This document shows, piece by piece, positions 55,819 to 64,000 of a DNA stretch of 64,000 bases. Position 1 is the first letter of the stretch. Every line of letters begins with the position of its first letter. The stretch is taken from positions 692,075 to 756,074 of the forward strand of contig CAZIUG010000015.1 of the NCBI GenBank assembly GCA_964542645.1. The letters run 5' to 3'. The translations under genes were made by a program, and so were the position numbers. The notes under the pieces were generated by a model. The model saw only the letters and a list, made by a program, of their open reading frames with translations, did no database searches and was not told where the DNA came from. Origin of the DNA: Moanibacter sp964542645 (GTDB lineage Bacteria; Verrucomicrobiota; Verrucomicrobiia; Opitutales; UBA2987).

Positions 55819-56787
55819 TCAACGCAACAGCGTAGTCACCAAATTTATCGGCGGTTTGCCTTCCGCGATACGAACTACGTTCTCGGCTGCCGCCCCAAAT
55901 CGGCGACGCGGTGTCCCTGGTGTGTAAGCAGAGCTGTGGGGTGTAGCAATTACATTGTCCATCCTTAACAACGGGCTATTCGGATCCAGTGGTTCATGAG
56001 CAAAAACGTCCAACCCCGCACCTTTAATCTGACCAGTCTTCAGGGCCTCAACAAGAGCCGGCTCATCAATCAATCCACCTCGCGCGATATTAATTAATAC
56101 CGCTGTGGGTTTCATCAACTCTAGGGCCCGTTGATCTATCAAATGCCTAGTTTCGGAATTGAGATGAAGGTGGAGAGAGAGATAATCCGATCTGGCTAAC
56201 ACGCTATCCAAATCTGATGGTTTACCAATAAAATCAACGTGATATTTGTCTTGGTCCTCCTTAGAAATATCAGAGATTTCCGTGGCAATAATACGCATGC
56301 CGAGCGGCCAAACCCGTTCCGCAACAGCCCGTGCGCTTGCCCCAAATCCAATCAACCCCACCGTCCGTCCCGCTAACTCTTCGCATAGGATTGGTTCCCA
56401 ATCTTGAGCACGATTAAGGTGGAGGTTCTTAGTGAAGCAGAGAATTACCATTAGGACATGCTCTGCTAGCGGAACCGCGCTCAGCGGCCCCGGAGAATTG
56501 GCCAAAGCTAATTCTCTTTCAAGGAAAAAGGCTACGTCTACATGCTCGGTACCATTAGTTGTGACTTGCCAGAGTTTTACCCCAGCGGCCACCGCAGTAT
56601 CAATAAGATCGCGGCTTCCAAACTGTCCGCCAGGATCGACTACCACTTCGATGCCTTGAAACTGCTCTACAATGCTTTGCTCTGGATCGAAAATCTGAAT
56701 GGGAAAGCGTCCATCAATCGCTTTTTCGAAATACCCAAAATTACGACGATCCACCCCATTCTCGTCTCGTAAATATAAAATCTTCAT
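55819..56787 (-). CDS. D-isomer-specific 2-hydroxyacid dehydrogenase, second type
   Basis: This 322-residue protein of the same superfamily has only modest likeness to the preceding dehydrogenase. Catalytic residues are Arg236 (NIARGGLIDEPAL), Glu265 (FAHEPLDPN) and His284 (ATPHSSAYTPG). The nucleotide loop reads VGLIGFGASARAVAE, without the third Gly of the usual GxGxxG. It starts 15 bases after the HpcH/HpaI aldolase stop, on the same strand, so it is the last gene of the leftward operon. It probably reduces the 2-keto acid or aldehyde product made by that aldolase. Confidence 0.87.
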   Translation of the reverse strand: MKILYLRDENGVDRRNFGYFEKAIDGRFPIQIFDPEQSIVEQFQGIEVVVDPGGQFGSRDLIDTAVAAGVKLWQVTTNGTEHVDVAFFLERELALANSPGPLSAVPLAEHVLMVILCFTKNLHLNRAQDWEPILCEELAGRTVGLIGFGASARAVAERVWPLGMRIIATEISDISKEDQDKYHVDFIGKPSDLDSVLARSDYLSLHLHLNSETRHLIDQRALELMKPTAVLINIARGGLIDEPALVEALKTGQIKGAGLDVFAHEPLDPNSPLLRMDNVIATPHSSAYTPGTPRRRFGAAAENVVRIAEGKPPINLVTTLLR

Positions 56788-56802
56788 TACAAAACCGATC
56801 GC

Positions 56803-57522
56803 TCAGGAATTAGACGGCTCCTCTATAAAGATGGTAACGCCAAGATCAGCGTATTTTTGTCGAGTGTCAGGACTCGTTCTGCAGCAAACCGCGACGCTAC
56901 AGTCAGCAAGCTGATCGACCACGTGCCGAACACATTCATCGACGGATTTAATCGGATAGTGTGGATGCATTTCGAGACTGAAATCTAAATCGTTGGGACC
57001 AAAGGAGAGACAATCTACTCCCTTCTTAGCCAGTTGACTCGCATTAGTCACAGCGTCCACTGACTCCAATTGCAGTATTAACATTCCATACTCGCTCCAC
57101 CAATGGGCATACTCGATCCGATCAGTTGGAACATCAGAACCCTTACGAGGCTCTCCCCAGCTTCGATTACCAATCGGCGAATAGTACATCCCGTCAATAG
57201 CTTCATCAACCGTTGACTCCAGCTCCACCTGAGGAACCTCAATCCCGGAGGGGCCCAGATCAAGATAATTGCCCGCAAGAAAGGCATTCCGCGTATGTTC
57301 AATTCTCAAAAGTATCGGAATACCAAGCTCATCAAGTGCTTCGCAGAAAGTGAATAACTCTTTTTCATCAAAAGGCGAATGTTGACCATCAACATGAATA
57401 AAATCGTAAGACTGTTTATCGAGGATCCCTTTGACATGATCTGGTTCCGTTGAAATCGGGACCCGCATTCCTACAATGGTATCCCCTTTGTGAATACGCT
57501 GCTTCAAATTTAGTTGATTCAT
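56803..57522 (-). CDS. HpcH/HpaI-family class II aldolase
   Basis: This 239-residue TIM-barrel enzyme cleaves 2-keto-3-deoxy or 4-hydroxy-2-oxo acids to pyruvate and an aldehyde, using a divalent metal. The catalytic His48 is in HVDGQHSPF, Arg73 is in LLRIEH, the metal ligands are Glu153 (LQLESVDAV) and Asp178 (SFGPNDLDFS). The length is a bit shorter than HpaI. It lies in the middle of the leftward operon between PhyH and the dehydrogenase. Confidence 0.88.
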   Translation of the reverse strand: MNQLNLKQRIHKGDTIVGMRVPISTEPDHVKGILDKQSYDFIHVDGQHSPFDEKELFTFCEALDELGIPILLRIEHTRNAFLAGNYLDLGPSGIEVPQVELESTVDEAIDGMYYSPIGNRSWGEPRKGSDVPTDRIEYAHWWSEYGMLILQLESVDAVTNASQLAKKGVDCLSFGPNDLDFSLEMHPHYPIKSVDECVRHVVDQLADCSVAVCCRTSPDTRQKYADLGVTIFIEEPSNS

Positions 57523-57836
57523 AGTTTTGGGATATGCCTAGACTCAGAGGATTATCTTGAGGACCGTCAAAGCAAATGAACACCATGGAATCTCATTTCT
57601 TATCAACACCGTACAAAGTAGCGAGTGCTTGTCCTGAATATCGACGGAAATCTTACTCGCCTAAATCAACTTTAGGTATGAAAGAGCTCTGGAATTATGA
57701 CAAATGCTCTCTTCGAGAACTCAATGTTCTCTATCTGGAAAACATTAGTTGTGATCGCTAGAAATCTCCACAAATACCAATAGGAAAAATTCCCATCTAA
57801 AGCTCCCATACAGTAATCAGTAAAAGTGCAGACCCT
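57523..57836. other. gap inside the leftward operon
   Basis: These 314 bases separate two genes on the same strand. A plus-strand open frame of 61 codons (57576-57761) has no recognised motif and is not called. An internal promoter for the aldolase gene may lie here. Confidence 0.35.
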
Positions 57837-58724
57837 CTAGCCAACAAAGTGTCGATAGAGCGGTTTAACCTCTTCAGGGAGGGATTCGTAGACTCTGCGA
57901 TCAATGGGAGGATTTTCGTAATTCTTGGTTTCCCTTTCTACAACCATCATTTCGTGTTCCGGACGCCCCTTCATCGTAGGGTTCAAATTTAACCACCAAG
58001 GAGCATAGCGAACAAGAATTGCTACTCTTGGATGATCAGATTGATTCGGAGCCACTGCATGCCAAAGTCGGCTATCATAAAGGAGTACACTTCCCGCTTT
58101 TCCAGTCGCTTGGACTTCCGTTGGGTACGGACTGTCGGTTTCAAATCCAGGTAGAGGGTCCGCCGATCCATCGATGTCGGTGCGGTCCCTTTCGAGCACA
58201 GCTCGCACGGACGGATTTTGGTCCATACGGTGACTTCCAGGTAGTAGAAAAGTCCCCCCGTTTTCCTCGGTAAAATCGGATAACATCCAGATCGTAGCAA
58301 GATGTAAGAGTGTGTCCGGATAAGGAGCTCTGATATGAGAGGAATTGGTTTGGTTATAGGGCCAATCAGCATGCCAGTAGCCGCGTTCGTTTCCGGGATA
58401 ATTAATCACGCAACTCGTACTCGAAATCCGGGACCAAGGTCCGAAAAATGCTTCCGCAATATCAAGGATTTGGCTATTAGCGAGATAAGGAGCAAACGCC
58501 TGTGTCTCGTTAATTACCTGTAGCATGTTGCCAACGCCTTTTACTCCAATCCGATGACCTCGAGACCGAATCGCATTCAGATCTGCTTTGGATTTGGCAT
58601 CATGACGGGCTTGGGCATTAACAACACTATCACGTACTCCAGCGACCTCACTATTCGGTATGATCCCTTGCAAAATACTGAATCCGTTCAATCGGATCTC
58701 TAGGAGATTTTCTTCTAATGTCAT
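57837..58724 (-). CDS. phytanoyl-CoA dioxygenase (PhyH) family protein, copy 1
   Basis: This 295-residue Fe(II)/2-oxoglutarate oxygenase has the metal triad His118-x-Asp120 in GYWHADWPY and His222 in SRLWHAVAPN. The 2-oxoglutarate-binding Arg233 is in HPRVAILVRY. GGTFLLPGSHRMDQN matches the family core. PhyH proteins hydroxylate lipids, osmolytes such as ectoine, or other small molecules. It is the second gene of the leftward operon, after the RraA-like gene. Co-occurrence with aldolases and dehydrogenases suggests oxidative attack on a small acid. Confidence 0.87.
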   Translation of the reverse strand: MTLEENLLEIRLNGFSILQGIIPNSEVAGVRDSVVNAQARHDAKSKADLNAIRSRGHRIGVKGVGNMLQVINETQAFAPYLANSQILDIAEAFFGPWSRISSTSCVINYPGNERGYWHADWPYNQTNSSHIRAPYPDTLLHLATIWMLSDFTEENGGTFLLPGSHRMDQNPSVRAVLERDRTDIDGSADPLPGFETDSPYPTEVQATGKAGSVLLYDSRLWHAVAPNQSDHPRVAILVRYAPWWLNLNPTMKGRPEHEMMVVERETKNYENPPIDRRVYESLPEEVKPLYRHFVG

Positions 58725-58840
58725 CGATGAATGTTATTATTAAGGATCTCTGTTGTATTCTCGAAAAAAAGGAAAGAACGCCACTAAGAGGTCCCCCAGT
58801 ACAGCTCTAGTTCTCAAAGCGCCATCCAGAGGGTTCTTTT

Positions 58841-59746
58841 CTACCAAGTTCGTTCCTTCAGATAGTCTTGAATAGCGTGTTTTGGCACCGGTAATTCGTC
58901 TAAATGGTCTTCCAGCCAATTCGAGAAGTCTTTTTCAATTTTCTCGTTCCAGCGACCGTCAATTTCTCCTGGCAAGTAGACACCTTCCGCCAGACGGCTC
59001 TTACCAAATATGTCTCTAAGATGCACGATCTCCGCCTGTTTGACTGTATTCTCAGCAAGGTGAGGGGGAATGAATACTACGGCATCTTCTTTGCCCAAGA
59101 CAACGTCTCCGGGCATTGCAGTGACCCCACCAATTAGGGTGGGGCAGTTAAGGCCTGTCAACATGATGGTGGGAGCAGCAACCGATGGATGCCAACCCCT
59201 TATGAAACAAGCAAAATCAGGCAGCTCTTTAATTCCCGCTATATCCCGAACCGAATTATTGTGGACCACTCCGTTGCCTGTCTTCGCCTTGATCGATGCA
59301 GCTAGATTGTCCCCAATAATAGCACCATGATCGATCTTCCCGTAGACATCTGCTACGTAGACATCTCCCTGAACTAAGGCGTTTATAGGCCAATGAATAT
59401 GGTCTCCTTCGTGGCTACCCTCACCCTGTTTATCTAGGGCCCGACGCACATCCGGTCGTCTCGGCATAAAAGTAGCCGTCAGAGCCCGACCGCATAGAAC
59501 CCCCTCCGGATGCGTGCAAGTAAACCCGCTTTCAAACTGATACTCGTATTCAGCTCCTTTGCAACTGGACCATGCCTGGGTCAAAGTAACACCCTTCATT
59601 CGCTCGATGATATCATCTGGCACCTTGGGGCGTCCGTCTGGAAAGCGCTCCCCTTTCCAATCAGATGTGTATTCGATTAGATGCTCCTTCGTGAAGGTTC
59701 CAATCGGGCTCCGTTTGTAGATCTCAGCGTTTCCTTCGGTCGACAT
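58841..59746 (-). CDS. RraA-like protein with N-terminal extension
   Basis: These 301 residues include an RraA-fold core with DVYVADVYGKIDHGAIIGDNLAAS, the site GVVHNNSVRDIAGIKE (Arg-Asp kept, while the usual 'DGxxRD' reads 'NNSVRD'), and MPGDVVLGKEDAVVFIP. The first 75 residues and an extension around 110 are additional to standard RraA and contain WKGERFPDGRPKVPDDIIERM. The protein is the first gene of the leftward operon. A C-C-bond lyase or decarboxylase role is likely from context. Confidence 0.75.
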   Translation of the reverse strand: MSTEGNAEIYKRSPIGTFTKEHLIEYTSDWKGERFPDGRPKVPDDIIERMKGVTLTQAWSSCKGAEYEYQFESGFTCTHPEGVLCGRALTATFMPRRPDVRRALDKQGEGSHEGDHIHWPINALVQGDVYVADVYGKIDHGAIIGDNLAASIKAKTGNGVVHNNSVRDIAGIKELPDFACFIRGWHPSVAAPTIMLTGLNCPTLIGGVTAMPGDVVLGKEDAVVFIPPHLAENTVKQAEIVHLRDIFGKSRLAEGVYLPGEIDGRWNEKIEKDFSNWLEDHLDELPVPKHAIQDYLKERTW

Positions 59747-60150
59747 ACTTCCAATCTCCTTGTTCCATCGCCAATTGCAAAATTGCGAAAATTAATTTAA
59801 TCTGGACAAAATTGGAGATCTTAGAGTCCGAGGTCGAGATGATATTGAAATTTCCAATGAAAACGTTACGGAATTCATGCCCGGAACTTTGGTGAAACCA
59901 ACTTTCTGAATAGATATGGTGTTCTTATGTGCCCTTCCCGATTTATACCGCTACCTGATCCGTGAAGAAAGTGCGGCTCCTCCTCAAATCACTAGCTAAA
60001 ATGATTCTGAAAACCTCGACGAGGTTTTCTAAACCTTCCTTTCACACAAGGGTTGTAGGTGAAGTCAGCATTCAAACCAAGAATGTAAATTCGCGGTTGA
60101 TTATCTGACAAGATCAAGAATACTCGCCGGTTCTGAAACTGACTAGTGCT
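59747..60150. promoter_or_regulatory. divergent control region between two catabolic operons
   Basis: These 404 bases separate the leftward RraA-PhyH-HpaI-dehydrogenase operon and the rightward PhyH-enolase-enolase-SDR operon, so both promoters must lie here. It is AT-rich and holds a 21-base palindrome, listed separately. No regulator gene lies nearby. Core promoter elements could not be assigned with confidence. Confidence 0.6.
60009..60029. promoter_or_regulatory. perfect 21-base palindrome, operator candidate
   Basis: Arms GAAAACCTCG and CGAGGTTTTC mirror perfectly around a central A. It lies about 120 bases upstream of the rightward PhyH start and 262 bases from the leftward start. Its position between divergent operons favours a dimeric repressor site over a terminator, although the AAAA/TTTT ends also fit a bidirectional terminator. 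Confidence 0.6.
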
Positions 60151-61125
60151 ATGCAATCAGATCTCAAACCACCACAGCTTTCATTCGGAGGACAACCGTT
60201 GGACATGTCCCCCGAATCAATGGGACAATTACGCAGCTCAATCGATGCAATTGACGATCGGGATGAATTGCACCGCAGGATCGCATTGGACGGGTACCTG
60301 TTTCTTCCAGGTTATCTCGACCGCCAAGAAGTCAAGATTGCTCGGAAGAGTTCTCTCCGTAAACTAAACGAAAAGGGGATCTTTCAGAAGGGATACGATC
60401 TTGACGAAGCCATTCTTAAGCCTGGCCAGGTTCTGCGTTCATCTCAGGAAGTACCCATCGGCAACGAGCCCCTTTTGAAGCTTCTCTACAGCGGCCGTAT
60501 GATCGAGTTCTATAGTTTCTTTTTAGGCGGGCCAGTCATCCATTTTGACTACACATGGTTCCGTTCGAAGTCGTCTGATGATTCAGCAGTCTCCGCTCCC
60601 CACTGCGATGTTGTCTATATGTCACGAGGCTCAACAAGAAACCGTTATACATCGTGGACCCCGCTTGGAGATATTCCCTTGAAAATGGGAGGTTTAATGA
60701 TTCTGGAAGGTTCCCACCTCCAGGAAGAGCTGAAGGCAACCTACGGACAGAGCGATGTTGATCTCTATTGTGAGAATATTGGTGAAGCGGCCGAAATCAT
60801 GGCGCGGGCAAAAGCCGAAAATCGTGACCTTACTGATGAAGAAAAGCAGGGAATCACTTGGACGACTATGGGATCCTACTGTGCAAGTGCCGTTGAAGCT
60901 CGCGAAATAGTCGGGGGCCGCTGGCTAACTTCCGAATATAAAATGGGTGACTTGCTCATTTTCACTATGTTTACAATGCATGCTGGAAACGACAATCAGA
61001 CCAACCGTCTTCGTATCTCAACAGATACCCGCTATCAACCTGCCTCCGATTCAATTGATGACCGTTGGGTCGGAGATACTGTCGGGAATTGGGATATCCG
61101 CGACAAACAGGGAATGATCTGCTAG
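60151..61125 (+). CDS. phytanoyl-CoA dioxygenase (PhyH) family protein, copy 2
   Basis: This 324-residue Fe(II)/2-oxoglutarate oxygenase has His151-x-Asp153 (APHCDVVYM), distal His277 (FTMHAGNDN) and Arg286/Arg288 (NRLRISTDTRYQ). It is clearly distinct from copy 1, with an insertion at about 190-245 (NIGEAAEIMARAKAENRDLTDEE). It opens the rightward operon, 129 bases before the first enolase-superfamily gene. The substrate is unknown. The pairing with a second PhyH on the other strand suggests two oxygenation steps. Confidence 0.85.
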   Translation: MQSDLKPPQLSFGGQPLDMSPESMGQLRSSIDAIDDRDELHRRIALDGYLFLPGYLDRQEVKIARKSSLRKLNEKGIFQKGYDLDEAILKPGQVLRSSQEVPIGNEPLLKLLYSGRMIEFYSFFLGGPVIHFDYTWFRSKSSDDSAVSAPHCDVVYMSRGSTRNRYTSWTPLGDIPLKMGGLMILEGSHLQEELKATYGQSDVDLYCENIGEAAEIMARAKAENRDLTDEEKQGITWTTMGSYCASAVEAREIVGGRWLTSEYKMGDLLIFTMFTMHAGNDNQTNRLRISTDTRYQPASDSIDDRWVGDTVGNWDIRDKQGMIC

Positions 61126-61254
61126 AATTCTTCTGATTTACCTGACTCGAAAAGATTTTGGTCGAGAAACCTATAAGCGGAAGTTTTATACAAAATTGAT
61201 AAAATGTGCCCGAATATATTGCAATTTTCATAATTCGCCCACCAGAATCTCAGA

Positions 61255-62283
61255 ATGCGTATTTCCGATCTCCAAATCTATCTACCCGTCGGCCTTTTGC
61301 GCCTCAGAACTGATACGGACTTAGAGGGTTGGTGCTTAGGTGTAGACGAAGGGAGTGCAGAACGCATCCATAAACAGTATCGGGAAATCCTGATCGGCGC
61401 AGACCCCATGGAACGGGAACGCCTTTGGAACGAACTGGTCAGGCTAGACCGTTTCGGGTACATGCCCCATTCGGTACGAGGATACGTTGACGTGGCCCTT
61501 TGGGATCTGATCGCAAAAGCTTGCGGTGTGCCCGTCTACCAAATGATTGGCGGCTTCCGAGATCGTATTCCTGCTTATAAAATGGGGCCCAACTTTCCTA
61601 CCGTGGAAGAGTTCGTTCAAGCCGCTGTCACAGCTAAAGAAGAAGGCTTTTTCGGTTATAAGGATCACTGTTACCACGGCCCAGATACAATGATAGAAGT
61701 AGCTCGTCAGGCTCGGTGTGCTGTGGGCCCAGACTTCCATCTCATGCACGACAGCGTGCAAACCTACACCTATACCCAGGCTCTTACCGTCGGCCGGGTT
61801 CTGGAGGAAGAGGATTACTTCTGGTTCGAAGAACCACTACGGGATTATGATCTTATGGGACTTAAGAAGTTGGCTGATGCTCTCGATGTCCCCATCGCCG
61901 CGACCGAATACCTCCCGGGTTCTGCCTTTTCAACCTCCCAATTGCTTGCAAGTCATGCAGTTGATATTGTGAGAGCTAGCGTCCCGTGGCGAGGCGGCAT
62001 AACGGATATGCTCAAAATCGCAAGACTTGCTGAGAGTTTTGGAGTCAATTGCGAAATCACATCAATAGGGACTGGATTTGGATTTGTCCACGCTCATGTT
62101 ATTGGGGCAATTCGCAATTGTACCTACTTTGAGGCCACCGCGATTGGTTCCCTAGGAGGTGAGCCACTCATCAAAAATCCACTCCAGATCAATAACGGCC
62201 ACCTTTCAGTACCTCAGGGTTCGGGCCTGGGGATGGATCTCGATTGGGCCGAAATTGAAAAACAAACCTCAAAAATCTTGTGA
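61255..62283 (+). CDS. enolase-superfamily (mandelate racemase-like) protein, copy 1
   Basis: These 342 residues form an enolase-superfamily barrel with Lys136-x-His138 (GYKDHCY), metal ligands Asp166 (LMHDSVQ), Glu192 (WFEEPL) and Glu218 (AATEYL). The N-terminal capping domain is short, about 100 residues. The usual His near the barrel end is missing: the position reads SFGVNCEITS (Glu267), so the Asp-His base dyad may be lost. Acid-sugar dehydratases are the most likely relatives. The next enolase gene starts 27 bases later. Confidence 0.85.
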   Translation: MRISDLQIYLPVGLLRLRTDTDLEGWCLGVDEGSAERIHKQYREILIGADPMERERLWNELVRLDRFGYMPHSVRGYVDVALWDLIAKACGVPVYQMIGGFRDRIPAYKMGPNFPTVEEFVQAAVTAKEEGFFGYKDHCYHGPDTMIEVARQARCAVGPDFHLMHDSVQTYTYTQALTVGRVLEEEDYFWFEEPLRDYDLMGLKKLADALDVPIAATEYLPGSAFSTSQLLASHAVDIVRASVPWRGGITDMLKIARLAESFGVNCEITSIGTGFGFVHAHVIGAIRNCTYFEATAIGSLGGEPLIKNPLQINNGHLSVPQGSGLGMDLDWAEIEKQTSKIL

Positions 62284-62310
62284 AGTTGAAAAACTGACAA
62301 ACTCCTTGCC

Positions 62311-63501
62311 ATGCAGATAACAGACGTGCGCATCTATATACTGCCAGGGGAACCGAAGCAACGCTCGGTAGACCACCGTGGTGGGATTGATAAAGTTCCA
62401 CAGGGGCGGTCTAATATGTTTACCCATGCCTCGGGATTCGGGCCATCAAGTGAATTGCCCGATGGTTGGCTCGAAGCGTGTCAAGATCCCACCGAATACC
62501 CTACCTTTGAAGCTACATTGCGACTGGAAACAGACGGCCACTTGGATGCTTACGCTTCCTTTAGCACAGGGTTTCATAAAGAACATTTGGTTCATAAGGC
62601 TCAGGAATTTAAAATACACCTAGGGTCCCTATTGATGGGGGTAGACGCTTTTGATCGTGAATTTGTCTGGCAGAGATTGTGGTTTGCTCAACGTTTCTAC
62701 TATACGGGCCGCGTATTTCTCGATATGGTGGACAGGATGCTGTGGGACCTGGCCAGCCGCCATGCTGCCCAACCAATCTATCGCCTCCTCGGAGCCTGTC
62801 GCGAGAAAGTGCCGGCTTATAAGAACCACGGTGGCACAACCATCGATGACATGATAGCGGCTGCGCTGAAAGTTAAAGAGGATGGATACGTCGGAACGAA
62901 GGATCATTCCTATCGCGGCGTCAAGGGCAATACTGATCTGGCAAGAGAATTGCGCGCCGCTGTGGGAGATGATTTTCTCCTTATGCACGACCCTGTATGG
63001 TCCTATACTTATGACGAGGCAGTAAAGATTGGTCGTGTTCTTGAAAAGTACAACTATCGGTGGATCGAAGAGCCCCTCCAAGATTACGATATGTGGGGAA
63101 TGAAAAAACTCTGTGACACTCTTGACCTACCTGTACTCGGGTTGGAATGGATTGGCGCCATAGGTGGTCAACCTTATCAGACGTCTGCCTTCCTAGCTAT
63201 GCAAGCGGTAGACATTGCTCGCCAGCGGGGAATCGGTATCACTGGTCAAGTTAAGCAAGCCCAGTTGGGCGAAGCATTCGGGGTCGATGTACATGGGGGA
63301 GATCCGCACGTGATCCTCGCAGTTCCAAACGACCCGATTTATGAAACAGTCGGAATAGGCCCGCGCCCATCCCCTGATGAAATCAACTGCCGCGGTATAC
63401 CCTTTTACGAAAACGGGTACATGAGTATTGCCTGGAATGATCGAGTTCCTGAGGAACCGGATTGGGATGAGATGGAGCGAAACTCTGTTGCCGTGGTTTG
63501 A
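62311..63501 (+). CDS. enolase-superfamily (mandelate racemase-like) protein, copy 2
   Basis: This 396-residue enolase-superfamily enzyme is a paralogue of the preceding one, sharing KDHxY, LMHDxV and WxEEPL blocks. It has a longer N-terminal capping domain. Catalytic or metal residues: Lys-x-His (GTKDHSYRG), Asp (LMHDPVW), Glu (WIEEPLQD), Glu (GLEWIG), and a His in FGVDVHGGDPHV at the place copy 1 has Glu. It should be a functional acid-sugar dehydratase or epimerase. It is 27 bases downstream of copy 1 and precedes the SDR. Confidence 0.87.
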   Translation: MQITDVRIYILPGEPKQRSVDHRGGIDKVPQGRSNMFTHASGFGPSSELPDGWLEACQDPTEYPTFEATLRLETDGHLDAYASFSTGFHKEHLVHKAQEFKIHLGSLLMGVDAFDREFVWQRLWFAQRFYYTGRVFLDMVDRMLWDLASRHAAQPIYRLLGACREKVPAYKNHGGTTIDDMIAAALKVKEDGYVGTKDHSYRGVKGNTDLARELRAAVGDDFLLMHDPVWSYTYDEAVKIGRVLEKYNYRWIEEPLQDYDMWGMKKLCDTLDLPVLGLEWIGAIGGQPYQTSAFLAMQAVDIARQRGIGITGQVKQAQLGEAFGVDVHGGDPHVILAVPNDPIYETVGIGPRPSPDEINCRGIPFYENGYMSIAWNDRVPEEPDWDEMERNSVAVV

Positions 63502-63840
63502 GCAGGATTTTCAATGTACCTTCCTCCTTCCGGTATTTGTCGTGGTTTAGATGGAAAGAGTACCCTGCCGTGGTAGCATAGTCCCTTAGCACTTCAGCTG
63601 AACTCATCGAAATCCGGACAGAATGGCATAGCTTCCAAAGAAATCTCGAAAGAGTATTGGAGAAACTACAGAGGGGTCTTTTGTAATAATTTTGGAGTAA
63701 GAGTCTAGTCTGCTATCTCTAGTATCAATGGGGAACAAATCTCCCACGTAACCTGCAGATCTGCCTACCAGAGACGTGATTCATCCAGTAATTATACGTA
63801 GGTTGTGCCCGCATGAATATTAAACTGAATTCTAGAAAAC
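63502..63840. other. non-coding gap between enolase and SDR genes
   Basis: These 339 bases contain no recognisable gene or terminator with a T-run. The SDR may be co-transcribed with the rightward operon or have its own promoter here. Confidence 0.35.
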
Positions 63841-64000
63841 ATGACCCCTGACTTATCTTCTTCTTGCCGCCTGAATGGTTCAATTGCCGTTGTTACTGGC
63901 GCCGCCCAAGGACTTGGACTAGGAATCGTCGAGAAATTGGCTCGAAGTGGCGCAACCGCGATCATTGCCGATCTCCAGGAGGCAACGGCAAAAGTAGAAG
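63841..64000 (+). CDS. short-chain dehydrogenase/reductase, N-terminal fragment cut by window edge
   Basis: From ATG 63841 the frame stays open to the window end, giving about 53 residues. The N-terminal Rossmann motif VVTGAAQGLGLGIVEKLARSGATAIIADL is the TGxxxGxG cofactor site of SDR enzymes, with the Asp that selects NAD(H). It probably oxidises or reduces a sugar-acid intermediate of the neighbouring operon. The catalytic Ser-Tyr-Lys lies outside the window. Confidence 0.85.
   Translation, partial: MTPDLSSSCRLNGSIAVVTGAAQGLGLGIVEKLARSGATAIIADLQEATAKVE

Noticed and set aside
57576..57761. Plus-strand 61-codon open frame in the leftward operon gap
   Set aside because: No motif, no homology recognised and opposite in strand to its operon; likely chance.

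Overview
The window looks like a chromosomal segment of a free-living or host-associated marine-type Verrucomicrobiota bacterium, most likely of the Opitutae/Puniceicoccales side. This is inferred from several protein-level traits: a lysine-rich N-terminal extension on RpoD, a DnaG whose zinc-ribbon ligands are mostly lost, an animal-type UDP-glucose dehydrogenase, a TolB-like protein, a TonB-dependent barrel, and a rich set of sugar-acid enzymes of the PhyH, RraA and enolase superfamilies. No 16S gene is present, so the placement is not proven. Shine-Dalgarno sequences are weak at many genes. No phage, IS element or CRISPR array was seen.

Left part (1-45 kb) is mainly housekeeping. It holds a broken-off MFS transporter, a FecR-domain protein, smc, an LptF/G permease, rpiB, tsaD, a membrane-anchored thioredoxin, rpmB, bcp and a tRNA-Arg(CCG). 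Next come a secreted purple-acid-type phosphatase, eda, an OPT-like transporter and an FtsX-type permease with two ABC ATPases. On the other strand follow a PfkB kinase, a ferredoxin-NADP reductase coupled to ugd, and an aminotransferase. After these come a TolB-like beta-propeller, mrp, a diadenylate cyclase fused to a PTS EIIA domain, a DUF362-like protein, a TPR lipoprotein, and the dnaG-rpoD-tatA block. The block ends with an isochorismatase-like hydrolase, a YhaM-type HD nuclease, an FmdB zinc ribbon, ispA, M20 and M48 peptidases, purH, fabZ, a Xer recombinase and sufT.

Right part (45-64 kb) is accessory and catabolic. It starts with a luciferase-like monooxygenase and a TonB-type outer-membrane barrel that appears to lack its plug. 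A plus-strand run follows: an RraA-like aldolase, a SelA-like PLP lyase, a dihydroorotase-like amidohydrolase, a D-threonine-aldolase-like enzyme and, after a 710-base gap, a 2-hydroxyacid dehydrogenase. Then two operons diverge from a 404-base control region carrying a 21-base perfect palindrome. The leftward operon encodes an RraA-like protein, a PhyH dioxygenase, an HpcH/HpaI aldolase and a 2-hydroxyacid dehydrogenase. The rightward operon encodes a PhyH dioxygenase, two enolase-superfamily dehydratases and an SDR cut by the window end.

The strongest candidate for an undescribed system is this divergent operon pair. Its enzymes could chain oxygenation, dehydration of an acid sugar, aldol cleavage to pyruvate-type products, and reduction of the 2-keto product. 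The substrate cannot be read from sequence. Other noteworthy points are the DnaG and Mrp proteins missing their metal-ligand cysteines, the EIIA-diadenylate cyclase fusion, and competing hairpins between two convergent genes near 55.75 kb.
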